Source of the DNA: Bugula neritina
Taxonomy: Eukaryota > Bryozoa > Gymnolaemata > Cheilostomatida > Bugulidae
Assembly: GCA_964035545.1 (NCBI GenBank)
Contig: OZ037771.1
Coordinates: forward strand, 11,731,980-11,795,979
Direction of reading: 5' to 3'
DNA length: 64,000 bases
The number at the start of each line of letters is the position of its first letter. Position 1 is the stretch's first letter. The notes under the pieces are model-generated. The model saw only the letters and a program-made list of their open reading frames with translations. It did not search any database and had not been told where the DNA came from. Of this stretch, positions 22,530 to 35,171 are shown in pieces. The position numbers and the translations under genes were made by a program.

Positions 22530-24480
22530 AATTTAAATTAATATACTTTCAACAGAACAAATTGATTATATACACTTGCTTCCATTATTATATTGTACAT
22601 TATGTTTATTATTTATATTAAAGGTTTAGTGGGTGTATTGCCATACAAAATGGCAACATTATCGAAATATAAGCAAGTGAAGTAAAATATTTTAAATACT
22701 TAGTTTTATATAAAACTTCTTTATTTCATATATTTTATTAAAAGATTTTCATTTTCGTGACTCATTTTTAACAAATATGTGACATCATCAATAGGAACAT
22801 TATTAAACACTTCTATATAAAGCGGCATATATTTCAAGTGAAGAAAATAAATTTGTGTTTTTGTTTCAAAGTAGCCTACCCGAAGTTTTTTTATAAAAGG
22901 GTGATTTATCTTATGCGTCAATATGTAATACTGAATGATATAGAGCTGATAACTCCTTCACAATAGCTAAGCTGCAGCCTTTTTAGAAGTTTAATATTCT
23001 CTTTTAGAATTCTTTGATTATCCAATTAAACTCCTTATATACACTAAACTTGACAACATTTTTAAATGCCTATAAAAAGCTATGCTAGAAAGGTTACTTG
23101 ATAATTTGCTACAATTGATATCTAATACAGTCACACAGCTTTGCATCACACAAATATAAACTGAAAGTGAGAATTGCTATTTGGAGACATCCTTTTAGAT
23201 AAGGAAGCTCATATTTTAGTAATTGGCATAAGTAGGAATATTATGTAGCAGTGCACTTCAAAACATTTATAGATTCTAGTTTCCTGAAAAATATGTCTGG
23301 AATTTTGAAGCATTATTCGTTGATTATTACTTTACCCATGCAGTCGAAGACAAAGGAGGGGGAGGGGGAGACAGCCAGTATTAAAAGATTTAGCGAAGTT
23401 ATTTTTGAACTTGTGGTTGACCTTCAAAGTAAGATTACATTTGAGAGAAACAAGAGGCTAGTTTCAGTTAAACATGAAAGAGAAGATAACCCCAGTAGTG
23501 CAAGATTGTGATTCTGATGTATAGATGTATAAGGATGAACCAAGCTAAGAGTAAAACTGTCAAATCTGCAGTAGCCTAACTAATTTCCAAACTGCCATAA
23601 CCCACACCTCCACTACACCTGGGTAATAGTTCTAGAAACTTCAATTAAACAATCAGAGTAAGCTGCTTGTATTGAGAGTTTATTGTTTAGAGTTATGGAG
23701 AATAACTAAAAAAAGTACATAAAATAAAGTATTTTATTTAAAAAGTGCAAAAAAATACTATAAGATTATCAAAACTAAAATTCTGTTGCACTTTTCTAAA
23801 ACCCCTGAGTCATGGGGAAAATTAGGAAAAACTTATGAAATGAAGCATTTGTAAAATTGAGAGGTTGCAAACTATGTTTTCTCAACACCAGAAATAAACC
23901 AAAAACTTATAAATACCAATCATAATGTTGGATGTGTTATCTATCGGAAGAACGTAGTAGAACTGTATTGTTAGCTGTCACTCTAAAAATAATAGAAATT
24001 GGTTAAAATAAAATATGAATATGTCACAAGATTTCCAGTTTAACCATTTGCACAATAGATTCATGAGTAATAATCAAATGACAACTTGAAAAGCTTGTCT
24101 TGCAAGATATTATAATGCATTACAGAGCAGAATATACAAAATATTATTGCTTCAGACTTCCACCAGCCTTTGCTTATCGACACTGAAAATGGTTTAAATT
24201 TTTGACGTTCAATACGTATTTCTATTAGCTAAAAATTGACTGGATAACGAAGACACGTGACATGCATACTGAGTGGTCAGCCTGTATAGACATCGTTTGA
24301 AACTTTCAAACTACCCTACATTGAGCAGGTAAGGAAAATGTAACACATGTAAACATTCATCAAACCTGCATTTCACGACAGAGCCATTAATCAATAGGTA
24401 AGCCACATTGAACATTTCAAAAACATACAAAATTAAATTCTCAAGAGCACCAAACTCCAGAGTTGTGTCAATGTCTAGTT
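22530..24480. other. AT-rich intergenic stretch
   Basis: No gene supported. A plus frame at 23251-23511 and a minus frame at 22721-22921 have no domain, splice context or codon bias worth calling. Confidence 0.45.
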
Positions 24481-24496
24481 AAACCATCATCATATA

Positions 24497-24502
24497 TTTA
24501 TT
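24497..24502 (-). terminator. Poly(A) signal of the KDZ-derived gene
   Basis: AATAAA on the minus strand (TTTATT on plus) lies about 135 bases past the stop codon of the KDZ-derived gene. Confidence 0.45.
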
Positions 24503-24634
24503 ATTATGTTCAAAAGAACAAGGTTGCATAAGAAATGCTATCAAATAACAAGTTGTACTGGTAACTAAATAATCACTTCACCTTTCAGCTGCTTTACACC
24601 TGCACAGATCTATGCTGCTGCCATAAACACGGCT

Positions 24635-27600
24635 TCATTGCGAAGAGTCTGCTCTGTGATCGAAAAAGGCAGCTTCTGCTTTTTTCCACTCTTTAAGGCA
24701 GCCATTGAATGTGTCTTGAGATATGGAAAGCTTGCCCTGTAAAACAGATGAACAAAAATTATAAATATAAACTACAGCATAAAGCAGGGATGGGCAAATA
24801 TTTTTGAAATGGGGCCACATCTCAAGAAGGGCCAGGCTTGTTCGTTGTAAATTCAAGGTAAAATGCTGCATTACCAAACGCAAATAAAAATTTGCCTTTT
24901 CTCCCGTTTCCTAGGCTGAAAGTATGAATTGCAGAATGTAGATGCTGAATACAAAAGCTGACAGTTTATTGATTTAACAACAGGTTGTATATAGTTCACT
25001 AGGCAAGAAAGCAGCAAACAATTTATTGAGTACACTTATAGTACTGTAATTAGTGAGATGTATGAAAAATACGTTTAGTAGCCATAATAGCACTAATGTC
25101 ACTTCTAGTAATGGGTTCATATGTGGCTACTCGGAGCAAATCTTGCAGATGCTCATTTGTGAGCTAGCTGTGTTCTTTTACTATTTTTATATGGTTCATG
25201 CTAGAAAACATGCATTCACATTTATAAACATAACCAAATATGCTCAGTACTCTTAGTCCCAGTTTAGCTAGTGTAGTGTACTTCTCACTGGTTATATCTG
25301 GTGAAGTGTAGAAGCCAACTGTTGTTGCAGCAACATCACATAACTCAAGTTGTAATGCTGCTATACTTATGCTTACTGAAGCATGATCATTATTTTCAGC
25401 AACTACACATGAGTCATGCTCAGGATTGGCCAGTGTGGCATAGTATAAACATTCTGTGAATGATTAAGAAACCAATGAAATTATAAGAATTGCTAGTGAT
25501 TGGCTGAGGGCCTGATTAAAACAGTAGGAGGGCGTGATGTGGCCATTTGCCCATCTCTGGCATAAAGGCTGAAACATTGTCACAAACCGGTTTACAAAAA
25601 ATAAAGTCAAGTAAAATAACCTTGCCATCAAATTCCGTCAAGAACTTGAGACTTGAGAGCATGCTTGCCACGCTTAGAGTGGGAGAGTCATGCTGCAAGA
25701 CGGTCATATGCAACAGGTAGCTGAAGTCCACAAACGTTTTTCCTTTAGGGGTCAGCGGCCACAGCCCGACTTTAGGGAAATCTTGACATGTCTGAACAGG
25801 TGCCCATGAGCACGGCTGACAGCCAGGGACATTTAATACTACTTCTGTAAGCCCTGGAGTAAATATAGCCCAGACATAGACCCTTGTAGACTGAATGAAG
25901 AAGAACTTGGATAATGAAAAACTGCTTGTTTCTAAAAGCTAATAAACCACATCAATGTAAAAGAGCAAAATAAATTGGTATAAACATGCTAATTGAATTA
26001 TTACAAACGATCTAACAACCTTATGGCATCAAAAACCCAATAATTATGAATTAAAATTATTACAAATTATGACTGTCACATGGCCTGAACAAATTTTGAT
26101 AAGAATAGCGGTCTGAATGTTGCAAATGTTGAGCTGGCAGCTTGAGCTTACCATTGATAGAGATGACATTGAGGGTATGAGTAACAGCTTTTCCAATCAG
26201 TGGCTGCTGACACAACTGGCAAACTGATGGAAGCAGAGTAGGTCTATCACCTAAAATAAAATTTACAATCATATCTTTACAATAATATTTCAATGATCAA
26301 AAAAGTTAAACTTTGACATTAGGTTACATAAAGTACAGACCGAAAGAGAGTTTTCGAGTTGCCATCCCAGCGATTGTATTCTCATGGAGAATGGGGCGCA
26401 TTTCGTTCCATTTAGCTAAGCTAGCCTCTAAAGGTGTTAGTGTTTTTTGCGGCTCAGGTGTATGCTGAACAATGATGTCCTGCAATCTTTCAACATCTAA
26501 AACATATATGTGTCAGTTTACTTTATTTAGTACACACCAGTAAATTATGACCTAACATTAAGGTTTGCTCAAAATCCATTTGATATTTACTATACATGGT
26601 ATTTTATGTGCTGGTTTTAACAACGCATAACAGAGAAGGCTGGGAGGGGATTCCCCAACATTAAAGCACAGATCATTGTCATATGCACTCAATATTCTAT
26701 ATGTGCGGACCGTTACGAAAAAAACCGTAACGGTCCGTAACCAAACCTAGCTGAATAATTAGGGAAAAACATGGGAAATGAAACAAAATTAAAAAAGAAC
26801 TTTGATTATTTAAGTGTATTTATTGGTGTTTTACTAGTTTTAGCCAAAAAAACATGTTCATTACCAGCTAAATTGTGAAAAATAGCCAAAAACTGAAGAT
26901 TTGGAGAGTGTACTAAATTAAGTAAAATGTCCCATATGCAATCACAAGAGGGATGAAAGAAGCTTGTGAAACAAAATTCCACAACCACAAACATATATGG
27001 GAAAACATTAAGTTTTGTTACCAGTCTTATTTAGGTGGAAAATCAAGTCATTTGTAACACAATTTTAAAAGAAATACCGTTAAGTTGTTTTTTGCTTTTT
27101 AAACACATGGATTCAAGCAATGGATAACAATCTGCTCTTTATTTATGGGTGACAAAATGAACTTAAAACATCATTTATTAGTATCTTAGTATATTGATGT
27201 GAGAAATAGTCAATGACTGACAAAGCAATTCATAGTGAAACATAGGATCACACATTCAAAACTTTGAAAGAAATAACAGCCGAAACCTACAGCAAACAAC
27301 TTTTCAACTATCGATTAATCTTACCTGCACTTTGTTGGCTTTCATCTGAGGTATTACTAGAGATAGTGCTTTGTGATGACTCCGGGTTTCGATTGTTAAA
27401 ATCTAAAGGAAAGACAGCAAAAGTGTGCTTACATACCACACCAGTACCTTAGGACAATGCATAGAGTAGAAAGTTTGCTGAATTAAATATTAAGTATAAA
27501 ATTTCACTTGAAACAATACCTGCTAATTGCTGAGAAACAACCTTTTTAAGTCTATCGTTGTATTCTTCTAACGATGTGTTTTTTGACGACTCTGAAACTT

Positions 27601-27900
27601 AGATTACCAAATCATGTCAACTAGAAAAGCTGGCACAATATCACATAAATTGAACACCAATCAAATCCAATTATTATTATATGCAATCATGTATAAAGCC
27701 CAACTGCAGTAGATGCAAGCAATGAAAACCCATTATAGTTTTTGGATGCACTTACTCCGTTTACGATATTTCAGTCTACGTTTTTCAAGGTTCAAGTCTT
27801 TTGCAGCATCATGTCTGGCTCTATCTTCAGACATGCTTTTTTCCGCCAAAGCCTTAAGCCGTGACAAACATGCTGAATAGTTGTACTTTTCATTATCCAT
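24635..27900 (-). CDS. KDZ transposase-derived gene, truncated before the catalytic core
   Basis: Seven exons (minus): 27756-27900, 27520-27591, 27325-27402, 26341-26496, 26152-26250, 25621-25853 and 24635-24736. They total 885 bases, 294 residues plus stop, with every intron phase agreeing. The start is in good context (ACCATGG). Residues 1-48 are basic and charged (KRRLKYRKR). The low-complexity segment 74-98 is Ser-rich. Two CxxC pairs (CQLC 161-164, CQPC 195-198) flank THTLNVISING. GLWPLTPKGKTFVDFS and, at 262-278, GKLSISQDTFNGCLKEW follow. This order matches the cysteine-cluster region that precedes the RNase H-like core of KDZ (Kyakuja-Dileera-Zisupton) transposases. The ORF stops where that core should begin, so no transposase activity is expected. 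The intact frame over seven exons suggests a retained, domesticated or fragmentary gene. Two donors are unusual (GTCTGT, GTTATT). The family call rests on remembered motif order, not a search. Confidence 0.68.
24777..25567. mobile_element. hAT transposon remnant, 775 bp, 8-bp target duplication
   Basis: The body is 24785-25559, flanked by perfect copies of GCATAAAG (24777-24784 and 25560-25567). Short terminal inverted repeats are CAGGGATGGGCAAAT at the left and CAGAGATGGGCAAAT read from the right. On the minus strand about 25440-25055 a decayed hAT transposase C-terminus is readable (SPDITSEKYTTLAKLGLRVL, CMFSSMNHIK, LTNEHLQDLLRVAT) with an in-frame stop. An 8-bp duplication and this dimerisation-region signature define hAT. 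It sits in the last intron of the KDZ-derived gene, so it is a transposon inside a transposon-derived gene. It is too short to be autonomous. Confidence 0.88.
26705..26740. other. Perfect 12-bp hairpin
   Basis: CGGACCGTTACG is followed by an A-rich loop and CGTAACGGTCCG. It lies in intron 3 of the KDZ-derived gene. Function unknown; it may be the relic of a small inverted-repeat element. Confidence 0.6.
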
Positions 27901-27916
27901 GGTCTATAAATAATCT

Positions 27917-27917
<1 letters not shown>

Positions 27918-27950
<33 letters not shown>
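27918..27950. repeat. (TA)n microsatellite, just 5' of the KDZ-derived gene
   Basis: Interrupted TATATA run followed by a T-run, 18-50 bases upstream of the predicted start codon on the minus strand. Confidence 0.8.
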
Positions 27951-27951
<1 letters not shown>

Positions 27952-28049
27952 TTTTTTTTTATCTAGCTATATTTTTAGACCATGAACATACCTACAGATA
28001 TAAGTATAACTACATGTATACTAGAACGAACGGTAACTCTATAAGCTGA

Positions 28050-30740
28050 TTACTTAATGCACATTGGGTTTCTTTTTAGTAGGTACTGATATTAATAACT
28101 AATAACTATAACAAGTTAATTAAATTTCAATTTTAATTAAGAATTTTGTCAGTGAGTAATACATTTTTATATACAGATATACATTCACCTTCAGTAATTC
28201 AACACTGCAACACCAACATTGATATCCTAATGTTATAAATATAATATGATAATAAATAGCATAACAGAATAATTATATCATCTGATATTATATAAATCAA
28301 AATAAGGATAACATGTAGAAATAATATGTAATAAACAAATATTAATTAAAATAAAAATCATTCAAATAGAATTATTGTCAGAATAGAAATGAAAATACTA
28401 TTTTAATAATTATAATACAATATTAGGAATAGGATGAAGGTTTTATCACAAGTTGAATTATCATATTTTATATTTATTGCCATCATGAATTTTAATGAAA
28501 ATTACCAATTTAAAGTTAACAAACTACTTAAACTTGCTACTAGTTTAAGTAATAGTTAATTACATTTACTTGATAGTTATACTTGTACTTATAGTTATAG
28601 CCTATATTTATATTAACTCAAAGTCAATGAGTTTCACCACCAGTTATACTTAATAGTTAATGTTATAGACTAATAGTAATAGTAAATGTAACAATGAGTA
28701 TTGCAGTCAGTATCGATAAAGGAGCCGAAGCGCTCCGAGTGAGATTAACATTAATTAGATGAGATGAGTCAGAGTATCACTATGATTTTGATGATACTGA
28801 TAGTCATTGATTGTTAAATTGGACTCGGTGAAACTGAATGTGACACCAACACTGACAGAGGTTTGGTGTGCAAGTCATTATGATTATCATTATGATTATT
28901 ATTACCAACTAATAGTAACTGTAAGTGTAACACCATAGGCCGATTAGGGCATAGCGGTAACCGCAGGTCTAATCATTACGACTAAATGATTAATATTACT
29001 TAACAATAATTTAATGATAGTAACTATTAGTATAAGTATTATAATTATTTTTAGACTTACTCTTACTCTTGGTATTGTACTGATAGTAATACTTATTACT
29101 TAGAGTTCGTAACACTGACTAGTGACTAACATTATCAATATCAATATGAATATATATTAGTATTTTACCGTACCAAAAGTAAAATCAATGATAATAATGA
29201 AAGAGTTTAAATGCGGTGTACGATAGCTTCTAGTTACTAGTACTGATAGTATCAGCATCTATTACAATTACCATCTTACAGTTACTAAGGGTAAGGGACT
29301 TGCACTTACAGTGCGAGTGTACACAGCATGAGCATGCATTTATCCTTTGAAAAATAAACGCGGTAATACTGGCTCGCTGTAACAGTCTATAAATGCAGCT
29401 CGTGCAATAAAAATTATAACATGCAAAAGGTTACAGTGATTGGTTGAATGAAGTACAAACATCAACATTAATTATTTTGTTCGCACATTTGAAATGTTAG
29501 ATTTGGTAGCTCTGAAAATATTGTTAAAAGTTTGGTTGGCTGACCATAGAGGCATGAAAAGACCTATAAGTTTGGCTTTCTGTTATTCTGTAAAATTAGG
29601 AGTAGGCTATTTGCTTTTCAGGAAAAAGGGTAATTGTAAAGTTATCACAAAGCATAATTATTTCAAGTTGCAAAAGTAGCATGACGGAATGAATATCCAA
29701 CAGTTTATTAAGCATTCAACGTTGCGTTTAGCGCAACGTTCTACTCAAATAGATGATCACATCAAGTGATTCTTGCCTATATACGCAACGCAGCGACTGC
29801 AATAGTTGTCAATTCATTAATTAGATAGCAGCACGCCCTCGCCCATTGGCTGTGGCTTTACGTCTTGGCAGCCCGGATGTTTCAGTGCAGACGCTGACCC
29901 TACAGTTAGTAGAATAGTAGCGCGCTAGCAATGCAAGTTCCATCGCATAAATAACAATACATTTTAAAGATATAATTAGCAAAATATAAACGAATTTGAA
30001 TTGGAATTAACTTCAAGAGGTACAGGTCAGTTTTGTTTTTCAGTATTTGTATGATTTGAAGCTTTCTCTAAGTATTGTTTATCTATTTCAACTTAATAAT
30101 AAATATTTGGTTTATTTAACATGTTTAGGAGTTTAACAAGTTTGAAATACCAGTGTGGTCGGTGCATGATTAAAATTCATGGCTATGTGTTTACTTTATA
30201 ATAGATTTCTCATAAAATTACAAATGTTTAAGACAGGCTCTCCAGTTATTGATCAGATTGTCACAGGATAGAACCCTAATTTGTAGCTTAAAGTTTTACT
30301 TTTACTCAGAGCAGTAATTCACTGCAACTACTAATTCAAGTCAGCTTTGAATACAAGTTCAATCTTTGTTTATGTAATACATGCACTAATACTTGTCTTA
30401 ACTGATAATTAATTAACTTTGTCTATGGCAGTTATCATTTGTTGTCATTTTTATTATAAACTTTAATATTTTTAGTAGACCTACAATGTCATTTCCTAGA
30501 GTCAAACTCACCCTAGCTAGCCACTAAAAGAAGGCAAAAGGTGATTAATCTAAAATCTGCATATATGTTTGAATACTTTAAAATGTCATAAATAATTTTT
30601 GTTTGTTTTGTTTTAAAAACCTATTATAATAATTGTATATATTAACCTACTTTTATAGTTTCTTACGGCAGTTGGAATACGTAAAAATGAAGTTACAAAA
30701 ACCAACACCAGTACAACTCATCTATAGTTAGTGGCGACGC
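28050..30740. other. AT-rich intergenic stretch with cryptic simple repeats
   Basis: Positions 28050-29250 are rich in TAATAGTAATAGT/TTATAGTTATA-type cryptic repeats. A perfect 9-bp hairpin (AACGTTGCG, loop TTTAG, CGCAACGTT) lies at 29718-29740. Positions 29830-29910 are locally GC-rich. No supportable gene. Confidence 0.45.
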
Positions 30741-30743
30741 TAC

Positions 30744-31017
30744 AGTAAGAAACTCAACCATCTGTGAGACAAAAGCTAAGAACTCAATAGAGGCCTGTCC
30801 TGAGAAATCTTAGTAAACCACCAAGAAGTTTCAGTGATCAACTCCTTGGAGAGGCAGCTGAGTACACCTGCTCCATATATAGTAAGAAACTCAACCATCT
30901 GGGAGACAAAAGCTAAAGAATTCACTAGAGGGCTGTCTTGAGAAATCTTAGCAAACCACCAGGAAGTTTCAGCAATCAACTCCTTAGAGAGGCAGCTGAG
31001 TACCCTGCTCCATATAT
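30744..31017 (-). repeat. Tandem duplication of a 137-base, coding-like segment
   Basis: Copies at 30744-30880 and 30881-31017 differ by a few substitutions and single-base indels. On the minus strand both encode about 46 residues with the same pattern (ETSWWFAKISQDSPLVNSLA and ETSWWFTKISQDRPLLSS). The upper copy is open; the lower one shifts frame. Each is preceded by GGAGCAG, an acceptor-like end. The residue pattern vaguely recalls armadillo/HEAT helices, but I cannot assign a family. It could be a duplicated exon relic. Confidence 0.45.
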
Positions 31018-31954
31018 CATACAGTATTAAGCTGATAAGGCTAGTTCACAGTTGGTTTAAGGTCATTACTTTCCAGATTCAGGCACTGCTTTATGTTATA
31101 TATAAACGGTTTCCAGGGGATAGCTCGAACAGTTTTTGTCTCACATTAACAAATTTTACATGAAAAGATAGCTCTTGCATTCCTCTTTCATATACTTTTT
31201 TAATTTTTCAATAAAAAGTTTTTTGAAAAAGTTGTTGCATAATAAGTAAAATTTTACACCCTCCATGTTCCACTGCTGTAGCACAGGGGATTCATTTTAT
31301 AAAGTATAAAAGTGAAACTTGACATTCCTTGATATGTTTTCTCTAATATACTTTCTTTGTTTTTTGAAATTCTGTTTATGCTCTTCACAATTTGGTAAAA
31401 ACATACACCATTTTGCAAGTTTCACTGCAATTTTCTAAATTCTTCATATGGTGGTTCTAGCTACGCTCCTGTGACTAATTATAACATTCCTAGTACGTTT
31501 GCCGCTCTGCGCTATCACAATAACATATAGTACCCTCTCGCACAAATTGGCAGTCTATTGGATTTCTGCCAATATAATGTTCCCTGTTTTACATTAGCAC
31601 TTAGCTGAATCATCTCACTATGTTACAATAATATATTGAAAATGCCTCAGCACAACATAATTCTTTGTTTGTTTGGCAGAGTTAATTTCAGCTAAATCAC
31701 TTCACTTTGCAGTCTTGTCAGTAAAGGTCTGTCTATAGAGCAGCAGGTGTACTTTCAGTTTCTCTAATTCACATATGATTATTTTAAGTACATTGTATTC
31801 TATAAGATCAATTTAAGGTTTAGTCCAGTGTTCAGTATCTAATTATTATGCATGTATGTTGTCTTACTGTTGAACAAAAGTTAAAAAAAAACTTTACAAT
31901 TATAGCCATATTTATTATACATGCGTAGGATTTGCATAAGTTGACAAAAAAAAT

Positions 31955-32031
31955 TGCGACAAAACAGGGTTGAACCATAACCAACTAACTCCTCGCTGAC
32001 GCCTCTAACCTCTAGACCACGCAGTCACCGT
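31955..32031 (-). repeat. tRNA-like/SINE-like sequence
   Basis: On the minus strand GGTGACTGCGTGGTCTAGAG (A-box-like) and GGTTCAACCCTG (B-box-like) are about 50 bases apart. Pairing is too poor for a working tRNA. Confidence 0.5.
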
Positions 32032-32789
32032 TAATAAAACGCGCACTATATGAGTAACTATCATTACATAAATATTTCGCGCCTCAAAAGGGTTATAATT
32101 ATTAGGCTGTCAATTCATGTTGATAGCAGTCAACTGTTGCAATAGTCTCGGGTTACTAGCAAAGCTAATGGTTTTGAACAAATAACCCAAAAGTTTAAAA
32201 ATAAGTAGCTTGCGTATTACTAGCTACAAAAACAGGTCTGAAATAGACTGGTAAAGCAAGCTCTTATTGTAGAGTTTGCAGATGTGCTCTAAAATAAAAC
32301 TTAAACTGTATGGTATTACATAAGTATTTGTATGCGAGAGATAAATGGACATTACTGAGTTTCTGGAAAACAACATACTTGAAGTTAACTTTGACAATGG
32401 TGTGTTATTTTCATCATACACTAGCACAGATAGGGCCTATAGCATAAATCTCTAATCATATGAATCTTTATGAAGCCCACAGCTCATGTAAGGGTGGCAA
32501 ATGTAATTTGAAACTAAAAATTATGTTGCTGCATTTTGTCTAAGGTATATTATAGAGCAGAATTTGGTTTTACTAGCCTGCCCCAACGGCATTCTACAAT
32601 GCAGCTTATATGCTGGCAGTTGTAATACGTACTGCCAATAGCAAGGTTACTATCACTGCTAGCTCTGTGCAGTATGTAACCTCTTGAATAATTGCGCCAA
32701 TTTTAAACTCTTGGAAGTTGGCCAAGTTATCATATCGCAGCCAGCCACCGGAGACAAAGCATCAGAGCTATTCATATAATATTATACTG

Positions 32790-32860
32790 ATGCACTTGGT
32801 AGCAGAGTGGCTAATCTAATATAGTTCATAGTTCAACACCCTTTACTTTGGGAATACAGC
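32790..32860 (+). repeat. tRNA-like/SINE-like sequence
   Basis: A-box-like TTGGTAGCAGAGTGGCTAAT and B-box-like AGTTCAACACCC, followed by a T-run. Decayed. Confidence 0.4.
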
Positions 32861-34134
32861 CTCTTTTTTTAGGTTTACCTTACAAAGCATGAAAATATCT
32901 AAACTGATATTCTGATAATTTAGAGGTACATTTTGAAAACTAGGTTAATTGCACTTGTTTGCACAACAACAATAATAAATTAGATATTATGCAGGATAAT
33001 AAAAACACACATAATACTATATAATATATTATAATGATAATAATATAATATTATAAGTACCATTACTGCATTTTATAAATTACATGGTTGCCAAAAAAAT
33101 GTATCACAAATTTTGTAATTATACATCAAAAATAGAACTAGCTAGGCAGCAGGTTAGAATAGAGTAAATTTTTAAAACATGAAATCATGATTTGACTATT
33201 GTTTTATTTAGGCCAACCAACCTAGGAATACAAGATTGGGTTTTAGCTGACAGTTTATAACATTTAGCTTTTGAGCCAGCAGCACTGGCACTTGTGAAGT
33301 ATAGGCAAAGTTAGTGAAGCGAGACTAACAAGCACTCAAATACAAGGCATATTGAGACGCAATAACAAGTCAGGAGCGTATAAATTGAAAAGAATGTGGA
33401 AGGGGGACTATGTTTTTCAACAAGCTATAACTTAAACATGAATTGGCTTTTGAAAAAAATAAAAAAGTATATTGGAGAACATAAGTTTCTTTATCTTTTC
33501 ATATTTTTTTTGTTCCTGTGACATTCAACCTGTTCGAGCTATCAGTGGAACATTGTTCATATAGAACATAAAGCACCTGGCAAAGAGCCAGAAAATGAAA
33601 AGTATGACCTTAAACCAACTGTGTTTACTGTAAAGTCCAAGTGACAGTTTTTAAATAAGGAATCTGATTAAAAGGTCATTTTAATTGTTTTGCCCTAGCT
33701 CTTATGAAAGAGCAATCTACTATCCTAAGCTATTATTAAAATACTTGATAAGCTGATTTAAACTATTTAAGTTGAGTCACTCAGAATATTATTGTTTGTT
33801 TTTGATAAATTAGTGTGCTACTTTTCATACCTATTGTAAGTGGGAAACTGATCAATTAACAGGGAGCTTGCAATGTCACCATAACTAAACAAACTAATAG
33901 GTAAACAGCACTTGCAGTGCATTGTAGTTCTGCAATTCACATAGCCTTAGATTTGCCTTGTGCACAGATCACACTGTGTGCCTGTGATTTTCCCTTTGCA
34001 TTGTAGTCAGGTTTTTGTTGCAGCCTCACTAGATATTTATTCAGTGTTTTCTATTGTTTACAGTAAATTGGTATCCCTGTCATACCGAATGTATTTTTTT
34101 ATGTAATATAAATTGGACCGATTAACTAATAACC

Positions 34135-34347
34135 ATGTCAATGCACTCAGAAAATGGCACTGGGGCAGCCAGAAAAAGTATTAGGCATAAATGGCTGAGA
34201 CAAAAGGCCAATGAAGCTCGAGTACACGAGCAGGTGAAAATTCTAGACCAGGCTATTAGCGAACAGGTGTCTAAAAATAAACAGATTGAGACTAGAATAG
34301 CTAACCACTTTAGTTGTATCGATAATGATTTATTACAAGAAATGTAA
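34135..34347 (+). CDS. Small unrecognised ORF, 70 residues
   Basis: The ATG is in good context (ACCATGT) and starts a 70-residue hydrophilic frame ending QEM-stop. It is rich in Lys, Arg, Glu and Gln (HKWLRQKANEARVHEQVKIL) with heptad-like spacing suggesting a coiled coil over about residues 20-55. There is no signal peptide, no transmembrane segment and no introns. Composition is less AT-biased than its surroundings, which favours coding. I know no family for it. It may be a small gene, the start of a spliced gene, or the remnant of a retroelement ORF. Confidence 0.35.
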   Translation: MSMHSENGTGAARKSIRHKWLRQKANEARVHEQVKILDQAISEQVSKNKQIETRIANHFSCIDNDLLQEM

Positions 34348-35171
34348 GACAGTTTAACACTCATTGATAATATTTACTAATGTTTCAAAATATTAGGTTA
34401 AATTGTTAGTTAGCAGCAGCATTCAGCTATAGTTGGGCAGCATTTTCTAAAAGCTGTGGTAGATACAGGCTTTATAAGTAGTGTTTGTAGTTTAAGGGTT
34501 GTCCCATCAATTATAAGTATATAGTTTCTGGAACCTATAGCTGTCTAATTATTGTGTACTATAATAGTTCTTATGAGTAGCCATCTCATAAAGTTTTATA
34601 TGCAATAACTATCCACTAATCTTATTTTATTGTAATACAATATGTAGTACTGCTTTGCAGGAATATTGCTAGTCCAAATTATCCCCCCCCCCAATGTATG
34701 GGGTAAAGTTTCGAAATACTTGAGGTCTCTTAAAGGCTGTGATTTTAATACTATATAGTTAGTATATAGCAAGATATCAATCCATTATTAGATTGTTATG
34801 ACAACTTCTTAAGTCATTTCTCCAGACAGAATTATTCATAGATAGGCATAATATATTACATCAAATTGTTTTATATTTCATGCATGTACTCTATTTAAAG
34901 CTCTATTTTATTTTTATTACCATTATAATATGCTTTTATAATTAGTTTTTTATTACAGACCACCATATTGTTTACTTCCAATGAACAGTAAACATTCACC
35001 ATGATGATCATATTTTTTGAATTTTATTAGCAAAATACCCCATATATAGTTAGGGTAGTATACATAGTATTGTATAGTATATGTATATTATAATTATTAT
35101 ATCAACAGAAATAGATTATAGACGCACATCCACACATTCACAAATCCACACACACACACATGACAAACTCA

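Larger units (their letters stand above)
31047..33623. mobile_element. 2.6-kb sequence bounded by long degenerate inverted repeats
   Basis: The left arm (31047 to about 31220) begins CACAGTTGGTTTAAGGTCAT. The right arm (about 33440-33623) ends with its reverse complement ATGACCTTAAACCAACTGTG. Further matches inside the arms include GCTTTATGTTATATA, GATAGCTCGAACAG and ATATACTTTTTTA. No transposase frame is visible between the arms and no clear target duplication is seen, so this is a probable old foldback or DNA transposon, class unknown. Confidence 0.5.
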
